Assembly: GCA_016206725.1 (NCBI GenBank) | Contig: JACQRA010000004.1 | Coordinates: 1 to 6,297 of the forward strand | From: Candidatus Omnitrophota bacterium | Lineage (GTDB): Bacteria; Omnitrophota; Gorgyraeia; Aquiviventales; Aquiviventaceae | Length of the DNA: 6,297 nucleotides | Direction of reading: 5' to 3' | Shown here: in pieces, positions 1 through 5,384 of the stretch | Layout: each line of letters begins with the position of its first letter | How positions within the stretch are numbered: the first letter of the stretch is position 1 | Notes under the pieces: generated by a model | Seen by the model: only the letters and a program-made list of their open reading frames with translations | What the model was told of the DNA's origin: nothing | Databases searched by the model: none | Translations under genes and position numbers: made by a program

Positions 1-470
1 GCGAGGCGTTCCGCCGGCTCGCCGTGCGACGTCGCTTTGTCCTGCGCATCATCGGAGGAGGCCGGTCGTTGCGCCTCCCGGGTGTTCCGTTGGAGGAGCG
101 CGCGTGGAGCTTTGAGCGAGAACTCGAAGAGTTTCAACGCTGCGACATTGGGATCTATCCGCTCCTCGATGATGAGTGGTCGAAAGGGAAGTGCGGCTTC
201 AAGGCGCTGCAGTTCATGGCCTGTGGCGTGCCCGTGGTCGCCTCGCGTGTGGGAATGAATTGCGAGCTCATCAGCCATGGCGCCAACGGGTTCCTCGCCT
301 CATCAATCCCTGAATGGGCGGCGGCGCTGGAGGCCTTGCTGGACGATCAGGCGATGCGTCGACGACTCGGCGAAGCCGGCCGAGCGACCGTTGAGAGCCG
401 TTATTCGCTGACGGTCAATGCGCCCACGTTCGTGCGCGCGGTTCACCAGCTGTGGGACTCCTCGCGATGA
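1..470 (+). CDS. Glycosyltransferase, GT4-like (GT-B fold), C-terminal part; 5' end outside window
   Basis: The reading frame is open from the left edge (first full codon at position 3) to TGA at 468-470, giving 155 visible residues. This is the nucleotide-sugar-binding half of a GT-B glycosyltransferase, which transfers a sugar from an activated donor onto a growing glycan at the cytoplasmic face of the membrane. The evidence is the segment CDIGIYPLLDDEW followed by KGKCGFKALQFMACGVPVVA, the donor-site region of GT4 enzymes, then VGMNCELI and a short helical C-terminus with LLDD and RRRLGEAGRATVESRYS. The first Glu of the classical EX7E motif is absent and the second position is Gln (LQFMACG). 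As far as I recall, a KGK...LQ(Y/F)MA variant exists in some polysaccharide-locus GT4 proteins. Donor and acceptor cannot be told. An in-frame GTG at 24 exists, but the homology-like sequence continues upstream of it, so it is not the true start. It is probably the last gene of a preceding transcription unit. Confidence 0.85.
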   Translation, partial: EAFRRLAVRRRFVLRIIGGGRSLRLPGVPLEERAWSFERELEEFQRCDIGIYPLLDDEWSKGKCGFKALQFMACGVPVVASRVGMNCELISHGANGFLASSIPEWAAALEALLDDQAMRRRLGEAGRATVESRYSLTVNAPTFVRAVHQLWDSSR

Positions 471-479
471 AGAATCTCC

Positions 480-508
480 TTGCAGGGATGAGGGGGGCTG
501 CATATAAT
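480..508 (+). promoter_or_regulatory. Sigma-70-type promoter for the downstream operon
   Basis: A perfect -10 hexamer TATAAT lies at 503-508 in an otherwise GC-rich region. Exactly 17 bp upstream is TTGCAG (480-485), which matches the TTG of the -35 consensus. The predicted start of transcription is about 515-517, some 26 nt ahead of the regulator ATG. This is the only AT-rich gap in the window, and it lies at the only non-overlapping gene boundary, so it likely drives the whole downstream gene string. The -10 is flanked by a short inverted repeat (CTGCA 498-502 and TGCAG 511-515). A second -10-like hexamer, TAAAAT (522-527), lies inside the operator palindrome but has no good -35. Confidence 0.7.
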
Positions 509-540
509 TGTGCAGTGTTCATAAAATGAACATAAGCCCC
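494..540. repeat. Nested inverted repeats spanning -10 and operator (three-way-junction geometry)
   Basis: Three complementary pairs fit together with almost no unpaired bases. GGGG (494-497) pairs with CCCC (537-540), CTGCA (498-502) pairs with TGCAG (511-515), and TGTTCAT (516-522) pairs with ATGAACA (526-532). Only TAAG (533-536) is left at the junction. Alternatively, the outer arm can extend to GGGGCT/AGCCCC at the cost of the second stem. In DNA this frames the promoter. In read-through RNA from the upstream gene it could fold as a branched structure. It is not followed by a U-run, so it is not a standard terminator. The arms are short and could be coincidental. Confidence 0.4.
516..532. 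promoter_or_regulatory. Perfect 7-3-7 inverted repeat at the transcription start (putative operator)
   Basis: TGTTCAT (516-522), spacer AAA, ATGAACA (526-532) is a perfect two-fold symmetric site. It begins at the predicted +1, directly after the promoter, and ends 9 bp before the start codon of a winged-helix regulator. That is the position expected for an autorepressor operator, so binding by the adjacent gene product is the natural inference. The site would also be at the very 5' end of the mRNA, where it can fold into a 7-bp hairpin with a 3-nt loop. No other full copy was noticed in the window; only isolated half-sites occur inside coding sequence. Confidence 0.6.
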
Positions 541-541
541 C

Positions 542-1186
542 ATGGACGTTGACGACTATCGGCAGCTCCGCCTCCTGACGGAAATCTCTTCCGGCGGTTC
601 GGTGACGCAGCGTCGCCTCGCCAAAAAACACGGCCTGGCCCTGGGCCTGACCAACTTCCTGATCCGTCGGCTGGTCAAGAAGGGCTGCGTCAAGATCGTG
701 AACCTGGAACGGAAACGCCTGCGGTATTTGATCACGCCGAAAGGGCTCGCCGAAAAGGCGCGGCTCACCTACGACTATCTGGAGTACTCCCTCGCCTTGT
801 ATCGGCATGTCCGGGTGCTGCTGACGCAGACGCTCTCCGTCCTCCTGCGCTCGGGTGGGACACAGGCCGTGTTGTGTGGGACCGGGGAGCTGGCGGAGAT
901 TGCGCTGCAGGTGATGCAGGAACACGGCCTGTCCATTGTCGCCGTCATTGATGACGGGCGCAACGGCAAGACCACCCTCATGAACCAGCCGGTTCGACAT
1001 CCCTCGGCCCTTCGCACCCTGAGCTTTGATTGGGTGGTCATCGCCTCCTTTACAGATCCCAGCCGGGTCATCCAACAGCTTGAGCAGGTGGGCGTTGAGC
1101 CGGAAAAGGTTGTGACGATCTCTGAGCGCAGCGGCGCCTCGGCCCTGACGGCGCCGACGCCGATGATGGAGGCACTCCGCGCATGA
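542..1186 (+). CDS. Winged-helix (MarR-like, EPS-associated) transcriptional regulator with C-terminal Rossmann-like sensor domain
   Basis: This 214-residue protein is a probable DNA-binding regulator of the polysaccharide operon. Residues about 4-75 form a winged helix-turn-helix: SVTQRRLAKKHGLALGLTNF and the following helix IRRLVKKGCVK, then a basic wing (NLERKRLRYLITPKG) and a linker helix EKARLTYDYLEY. This is the pattern of the MarR-like regulators found in EPS loci (the TIGR04176 type, from memory). Residues about 105-195 look like a Rossmann fold: strand AVLCGTGELAEIAL with the glycine-rich turn GTGEL (113-117), strand SIVAVIDDG ending in D137-D138, and strand FDWVVIASF. This resembles CoA- or nucleotide-binding domains such as those of Rex or PglD-type proteins, so it may sense a cofactor or nucleotide sugar. 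The ATG at 542 is the only start in frame after a TAA at 533-535. No Shine-Dalgarno sequence precedes it. The stop overlaps the next ATG (ATGA, 1183-1186). The ligand is unknown. Confidence 0.8.
   Translation: MDVDDYRQLRLLTEISSGGSVTQRRLAKKHGLALGLTNFLIRRLVKKGCVKIVNLERKRLRYLITPKGLAEKARLTYDYLEYSLALYRHVRVLLTQTLSVLLRSGGTQAVLCGTGELAEIALQVMQEHGLSIVAVIDDGRNGKTTLMNQPVRHPSALRTLSFDWVVIASFTDPSRVIQQLEQVGVEPEKVVTISERSGASALTAPTPMMEALRA
1168..1172 (+). promoter_or_regulatory. Ribosome binding site of the transglutaminase-like gene
   Basis: GGAGG ends 10 nt before the ATG at 1183, inside the end of the regulator gene. It supports this start and an ATGA-coupled junction. Confidence 0.5.
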
Positions 1187-1923
1187 GGAGCGTTCCGCCG
1201 AACCAGCAACGCGTTCGCCTCGGCCTCCTCGTCGGGCTGATGGTCGTCGGCGTCAGCCTGGGGCTGCGGGTGAGCGCCACGACGCGGCAAGGCATCAACT
1301 TCGCCGTCTCGCGCCACTCGATTCCGCTCTCTGTCAAGGCGCTCGATTTCCTGCATCGGGATGCCCATTACCGTCTGCTGGCTCGACAGATCACGGAGGG
1401 ATTGACGTCAGATGAGGAGCGCGTCCTTGCGGTGTTTGACTGGACGCGGCGCACCATTCAACCCACCCCCGAAGGCTGGCCGGTCGTGGATGACCACATC
1501 CTCAACATCATCATCCGCGGCCACGGATTGGGCGATCAGATGACGGATGTGTTTTGCACGCTGTCAACCTATGCCGGTGTCCCGGCCTTCTGGAGGTCCA
1601 TTCGTGACGTCCCCAACGGTTCAAGCAACCTGCTGTCATTTGCCAAGGTGGAAGGGACGTGGCGCGTCTTTGATGTGGTTGAGGGAGCCGTGTTCAGAGA
1701 TGCCTCCGGCCAACTTGTGCCTGTCGAAGCGCTCGTGGCCGCGCCCGCCCTCGCCGATCGTTTCCACGAGGTTCCCGTCGAATTCTCTTACGCGGCGTAC
1801 TTCGAACGTCTTCACCCCTTCACGATTCCTGAACCGCTGCGGGCTGAACAACAGATGCTTGGACCTCGGCTGCTGTTCGAGACCCGCAAGGCTCTTCACC
1901 TGATCAAGACAGAGGGCCGATGA
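1183..1923 (+). CDS. Transglutaminase-like protein with N-terminal membrane anchor or signal; catalytic Cys and His apparently replaced
   Basis: This 246-residue protein starts with a basic stretch (QQRVR) and a hydrophobic segment (about 13-28, GLLVGLMVVGVSLGL), so it is an exported or membrane-anchored protein. Residues about 75-165 follow the transglutaminase-like (papain-like) fold: helix DEERVLAVFDWTRRTI, then IIIRGHGLGDQMTDVFCTL, then YAGVPAFW, then VEGTWRVFDVVEG. In active relatives the nucleophile sits in a GxGxC(D/x)Q-type motif, His lies about 11 residues before the G-x-W turn, and Asp follows in the WxxxD strand. Here the Cys position is G117 (codon GGC 1531-1533), the His position is N149 (AAC 1627-1629), and only the Asp (D164) remains. 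It is therefore probably a non-catalytic, binding or scaffold version, although this placement is my own unaided alignment. C125 is present but lies on the next helix. ATGA overlap with both neighbours points to co-translation. The role in the polysaccharide locus is unknown. Confidence 0.7.
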   Translation: MRSVPPNQQRVRLGLLVGLMVVGVSLGLRVSATTRQGINFAVSRHSIPLSVKALDFLHRDAHYRLLARQITEGLTSDEERVLAVFDWTRRTIQPTPEGWPVVDDHILNIIIRGHGLGDQMTDVFCTLSTYAGVPAFWRSIRDVPNGSSNLLSFAKVEGTWRVFDVVEGAVFRDASGQLVPVEALVAAPALADRFHEVPVEFSYAAYFERLHPFTIPEPLRAEQQMLGPRLLFETRKALHLIKTEGR

Positions 1924-3146
1924 GAGCCGTCAGTGTGTTACACGACGCACCATCTCCTCAGATGAATCGTCTCAACCTCGCGCAATCATGGTCCCTTGAG
2001 ACGAACGCGTGGTTTGGAATCGGCGCAAGCCGCAGGCTGCCGGAGTGGCTCTCTGCCAGAGGATGCGTTCGGCCAAGCCTCGTGGTGGATGAGGCTGTGG
2101 CGGTACTCCCAACGACGCAGACGCTCCTTGCCGGCTGGAACGCGCAGGGCATGCGGCTTGTGAAGACGCACCTTGCCCACTCCACCCAAGAGCCGGACTA
2201 CGCCTATCTTGATGAAGCGGCTGAGACGTTTCGTGGAGTGGAGACTGACCTCATCATCGGGATGGGTGGGGGCAGCACGCTCGATCTGGCCAAAGGGATC
2301 GGCCTGCTGTTGCGTAACGACGGTCCAAGCCTCGCGTATCGCGGGATGGATCGGGTGCGTCATCCCGGTGTGCCCGTGGTATTGTTACCGACCACGGCGG
2401 GCAGCGGCTCTGAGGTGACCGCGACCGCTTCCTTCATTGATCGCACCAGCCGGACGAAGTTGGGTATCAATGGCCGGCATGTCGGCTGTCTCTTGTCCGT
2501 GCTGGATCCTGAACTGCTCGCCAGTTGTCCGGTGTGGGTGACGATCGGATCCGGACTGGATGCTCTCGTGCACGCGGTGGAGGCGGTCACCGCGACCACG
2601 GCGCACGCCGTCTCCGTCCTCTTCGGTGTCGAGGCGGCCCGATTGTTATTCGCCGGCTTACCGATGGCGGTCCGTGAACCGTCCAATCTGGAGGCGCGGG
2701 CCAACACCTTCCTCGGCAGCCATTACGCCGGCATGGCCATGCGCAATGTCGGCGGCGGTCCGGCGAGCGGGATTTCGTATCCCCTCGGCGTCCACCACGG
2801 CGTTCCGCATGGATTTGCCGGCGGCATCCTCTTGCCCCATGTCGTGCGCTTCAACGTGGCCAACGGCTACACCGGCTACGCGCAGCTCTCTGAACGGCTC
2901 GATCATGTGCCGGCGAGGAGCCGTGTTTCGGATGCGGACAAGGCCGCGGCCTTCGAAGAAGCGTGCTGGGCGCTCTACGACGATCTGGGGGCGCCGACGG
3001 GGCTGACGCGATGGGGCGTGCGTCGGCAGGACGTGGAGCGGCTCGTGGATCTGACGGTGACTCAGCGGCAGGCGAATCTTCATGTCAATCCGGTTCCCTG
3101 CGGGCGCGACGAAGTGACCGCGCTGTTGGAAGCGGTCACAGAATGA
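1920..3146 (+). CDS. Iron-containing alcohol dehydrogenase family protein (KdnB-like candidate)
   Basis: This 408-residue NAD(P)-dependent dehydrogenase belongs to the group III (Fe-ADH) fold. Its N-terminal dinucleotide domain carries GMGGGSTLDLAKG (114-126) and LPTTAGSGSEVT (156-167). Its C-terminal helical domain carries D214 and H218 (GLDALVHAVEA) and H297 (VPHGFAGGILLPHV), three of the usual four metal ligands. The region from YAGMA to LLPHV aligns without gaps to FucO-type enzymes as I remember them, and at the first C-terminal ligand His there is S283 (GPASGISYPL). The catalytic metal site may therefore be altered, with H292/H293 as possible substitutes. It lies directly before a KdnA-like aminotransferase. 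In Shewanella the same pair (KdnB, KdnA) converts Kdo to 8-amino-Kdo by oxidising then transaminating the end carbon, which is the reason for the suggestion here. ATG 1920 overlaps the upstream stop and has AGAGGG at 1911-1916, close by. ATG 1962 (residue 15) is a possible alternative without a ribosome site. The substrate is not proven. Confidence 0.8.
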   Translation: MRAVSVLHDAPSPQMNRLNLAQSWSLETNAWFGIGASRRLPEWLSARGCVRPSLVVDEAVAVLPTTQTLLAGWNAQGMRLVKTHLAHSTQEPDYAYLDEAAETFRGVETDLIIGMGGGSTLDLAKGIGLLLRNDGPSLAYRGMDRVRHPGVPVVLLPTTAGSGSEVTATASFIDRTSRTKLGINGRHVGCLLSVLDPELLASCPVWVTIGSGLDALVHAVEAVTATTAHAVSVLFGVEAARLLFAGLPMAVREPSNLEARANTFLGSHYAGMAMRNVGGGPASGISYPLGVHHGVPHGFAGGILLPHVVRFNVANGYTGYAQLSERLDHVPARSRVSDADKAAAFEEACWALYDDLGAPTGLTRWGVRRQDVERLVDLTVTQRQANLHVNPVPCGRDEVTALLEAVTE

Positions 3147-3153
3147 CGTGACG

Positions 3154-4356
3154 ATGCCAGGCTACGAGCTCTACGGGACAGAGGAGCGCGACGCGGTCAT
3201 CGCATGGTTCAACGCCAGCCATGGTGTCATGATGGCGCACGGGTTCGATCGTCTTCGTCAGGGCATCTTCAAGGTCCGCGAGTTTGAGCGGGCCGTCGCC
3301 GACACCATGGGCTGCGCCTATGCGCAGGCGGTGTCTTCCGGGACGGCCGCGCTCTTCGTGGCGTTGCGGGCGCTGGGTGTCGGGCCGGGGGATGAGGTCA
3401 TCACCCAAGCCTTCACGTTCGTGGCGACCGTTGAGGCCATTCTGGCCACCGGGGCGACCCCGGTGATCACCGAGGTGGACCGGAGTCTCACGATGGACCC
3501 TACAGACTTCGAAAGGCGGATCACCCCGCGCACGAAAGTCGTGATTCCCGTCCACATGGCGGGGGCCGCCGCCGATCTGGAGACGATTCTGGCGATCGCC
3601 GCGCGGCATCGCGTGACCGTGGTGGAAGATGCGTGTCAGGCCGTCGGAGGCGCCTACCGCGGCAAACCGCTGGGCAGCTTTGGGACGATGGGAGTCCTGA
3701 GCTTCGATTTTGCCAAGACCATCACGACAGGGGAAGGGGGGATGGTGGTCACAAACGACCGGACCCTCTTTGAGCGCGCCCGCGCGATCCATGATCACGG
3801 CCACGAGTACCACCCTGAGCGCCCGCGTGGTCAGGATACGCGCAGTCTGCCGGGATTTAACTTTCGTCTCACCGAGATCCAAGGGGTGCTTGGGCTGACC
3901 CAACTCGCGAAGCTGCCGCTCATCCTCAGCCGACAACGGGCGAACAAGGTTCTCCTCAAAACCGGCATCGCAGACTGTGGATTTGAATTCCGTCACCTCC
4001 ACGATCCCGAGGGAGACCTCGCAGATACCTGCATCTTCTTTCTGGAAGAGCGCCAGCGGGCTGCCGCCTTCGCCGCAGCCTTGGAGCGCCGCGGATTCAC
4101 CACAAAGAATTTGCCTGGCGCGTTGAGTTGGCACTATGCCGGCACGTGGGACCACCTCTTTCGCGGGATCTCATCGCTTGACCACCCTGAGAAGCGGTGG
4201 CCGAAGACCGATGACCTGCTCCACCGGGCGATTGCGCTGCCAGTCAATGTGGCGATGTCGGAGGGCGATCTGGCCGACCTCATCGCGGCCGTGCGAGACA
4301 GCGCCAAGGACGCTCGCTGTGAGGAAGCGGTCAGCGTTCTAGAGGAACGCCGATGA
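3154..4356 (+). CDS. kdnA: DegT/DnrJ/EryC1/StrS family PLP aminotransferase (KdnA-like)
   Basis: This 400-residue sugar aminotransferase (fold type I) uses PLP to convert a sugar aldehyde or ketone to an amine, normally with glutamate as donor. Visible landmarks are VSSGTAAL (60-67, PLP phosphate), PGDEVITQAFTFVATVEAI (78-96), VVEDACQAVGG (156-166, with D159 for the pyridine nitrogen), SFDFAKTITTGEGG with Schiff-base lysine K188, and the GFNFRLTEIQG segment (234-244). The N-terminus MPGYELYG and the DHGHE motif (214-218) match KdnA, the 8-amino-Kdo transaminase of Shewanella, as I remember it, better than sugar 3- or 4-aminotransferases such as ArnB or PseC. ATG 3154 is chosen over the in-frame GTG 3148 because the family starts at MPG(F/Y)EL. 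That leaves 7 nt after the dehydrogenase stop and no clear ribosome site, so translational coupling is likely. The fold assignment is sure. The substrate (Kdo, a nonulosonate, or another keto sugar) is inference, and the symbol denotes resemblance. Confidence 0.85.
   Translation: MPGYELYGTEERDAVIAWFNASHGVMMAHGFDRLRQGIFKVREFERAVADTMGCAYAQAVSSGTAALFVALRALGVGPGDEVITQAFTFVATVEAILATGATPVITEVDRSLTMDPTDFERRITPRTKVVIPVHMAGAAADLETILAIAARHRVTVVEDACQAVGGAYRGKPLGSFGTMGVLSFDFAKTITTGEGGMVVTNDRTLFERARAIHDHGHEYHPERPRGQDTRSLPGFNFRLTEIQGVLGLTQLAKLPLILSRQRANKVLLKTGIADCGFEFRHLHDPEGDLADTCIFFLEERQRAAAFAAALERRGFTTKNLPGALSWHYAGTWDHLFRGISSLDHPEKRWPKTDDLLHRAIALPVNVAMSEGDLADLIAAVRDSAKDARCEEAVSVLEERR
4341..4345 (+). promoter_or_regulatory. 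Ribosome binding site of neuB
   Basis: AGAGG ends 7 nt before ATG 4353 and sits within the last codons of the aminotransferase gene. It is the best-spaced ribosome site in the window and fixes the neuB start. Confidence 0.6.
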
Positions 4357-5384
4357 CGCTGAAGCTAGGGGCTCGGCGGATCGGGCCGGGTGAGCCGGTG
4401 TTCGTGATCGCCGAGGCCTGTGACAACCATCTGGGCAGCCTCGAGGTCGCCAAGACGATGGTCCGGATGGCGAAGCTGGCCGGGGCGGACGCCATCAAGT
4501 TTCAGCACCACTTGCCGGATGAAGAAATGCTGCCGGAAGTGCCGCGTTCGGCCAACTTCGATGAAGATCAACCACTCTACGAGTTTTTGAAGCGGCACGC
4601 CCTCACACTGGATGCTCACCGCGTCCTGAAAGGGTACTGCGAGTCGCTGGGCATTCTCTATTTGTGCACGCCGTTTAGCTACCGCGCCGCGCAAGAGCTC
4701 CAGGGTCTCGGCGTGGTCGCCTTTAAAATCGGATCCGGCGAGATGACGGACCTACCCTCGCTCAGGCGCATCGCAGCGTTCGGCAAGCCGATGCTCCTAT
4801 CGACCGGGATGTCCACGCTGGAAGAGATCGACGAAACCATTCACGCCTTGACGCAGGCCGAGGCGACGTTCGGCCTGCTGCATTGCGTCTCCGAGTACCC
4901 GCCGCGGTACGACGACATGAATCTGGGCGTCATCACGCTGCTGAAGCAGCGGTATCCCCATCTGGTGATCGGACACTCCGATCACACCCCGGATCTCTAT
5001 ACGGCCTTTGCGGCGGTCGCCCTCGGTGCCTCGATCATTGAAAAACACGTGACGCTCGATACACTCCAGCGCGGTCCGGATCAGGCGGTGTCGATTGACA
5101 TGATGGCACTCAAGACCTTGGTGGACGGTATCCGCAAGATTGAGCGATCGTTGGGCTGCGTGAAGCAGGTGCATGCGCTGGAGCGTCCGATCCGCGCCTG
5201 GGCCTTTCGGAGTGTGGTTTCGACTCGGCCGCTCGCGGCGGGAGAGCGCATCACCAACGACGCCGTGTGGACCAAGCGGCCGGGAACCGGCATCCCGGCG
5301 AAACAACTTCCCGAACTCATTGGCAAGCGGGTCAAACGGAACCTGCCGGCCAACACCCTCCTGTCGTGGAATGATCTTGAGTAA
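4353..5384 (+). CDS. neuB: Sialic acid synthase family protein (NeuB/SpsE) with C-terminal SAF domain
   Basis: This 343-residue protein is full length for the family. NeuB condenses phosphoenolpyruvate with an N-acyl hexosamine (ManNAc or a di-N-acetyl analogue) to give a nine-carbon 2-keto-3-deoxy acid in the cytoplasm. The TIM barrel opens with FVIAEACDNHLGSLEVAK (17-34) and GADAIKFQHHLPDEEML (44-60), followed by CTPFS (105-109), FKIGSGEMTD (124-133) and LLSTGMSTLEEI (148-159). GHSDHTPD and EKHVTLD provide the two metal-binding histidines H211 and H232, 21 residues apart as in Neisseria NeuB (H215/H236). The C-terminal antifreeze-like SAF domain (about 285-343) holds TKRPGTGIPA, whose Arg side of the domain caps the substrate in NeuB. 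The AEACDNH opening differs from the commoner AE(I/A)GxNHNG of Neu5Ac, legionaminate and pseudaminate synthases, so product identity is open. It overlaps the aminotransferase stop by ATGA. Confidence 0.9.
   Translation: MTLKLGARRIGPGEPVFVIAEACDNHLGSLEVAKTMVRMAKLAGADAIKFQHHLPDEEMLPEVPRSANFDEDQPLYEFLKRHALTLDAHRVLKGYCESLGILYLCTPFSYRAAQELQGLGVVAFKIGSGEMTDLPSLRRIAAFGKPMLLSTGMSTLEEIDETIHALTQAEATFGLLHCVSEYPPRYDDMNLGVITLLKQRYPHLVIGHSDHTPDLYTAFAAVALGASIIEKHVTLDTLQRGPDQAVSIDMMALKTLVDGIRKIERSLGCVKQVHALERPIRAWAFRSVVSTRPLAAGERITNDAVWTKRPGTGIPAKQLPELIGKRVKRNLPANTLLSWNDLE

Noticed and set aside
522..527. Second -10 box TAAAAT
   Set aside because: It is generated by the spacer and inner arms of the palindrome and has no reasonable -35 hexamer 16-18 bp upstream, while TATAAT at 503-508 does.
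494..540. Rho-independent terminator for the upstream glycosyltransferase
   Set aside because: The G-rich/C-rich arms are not followed by a T-run and are 35 bp apart with the promoter between them.
443..1368. Minus-strand open frames opposite the regulator and transglutaminase-like gene (443-1075, 775-1368)
   Set aside because: Low-complexity Arg/Pro-rich products with no motif and no ribosome site; they contradict the well-supported + strand genes and the promoter direction.
3148..3150. GTG as the start of the aminotransferase
   Set aside because: It adds only Met-Thr before MPGYELYG. The family normally begins at MPG, so ATG 3154 is preferred.
3136..4155. Long minus-strand open frame (339 codons) opposite the aminotransferase
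   Set aside because: It lies entirely antisense to a gene with clear PLP-enzyme motifs. The translation is rich in Arg, Gly, His and Pro and shows no recognisable domain, typical of GC-rich shadow frames.
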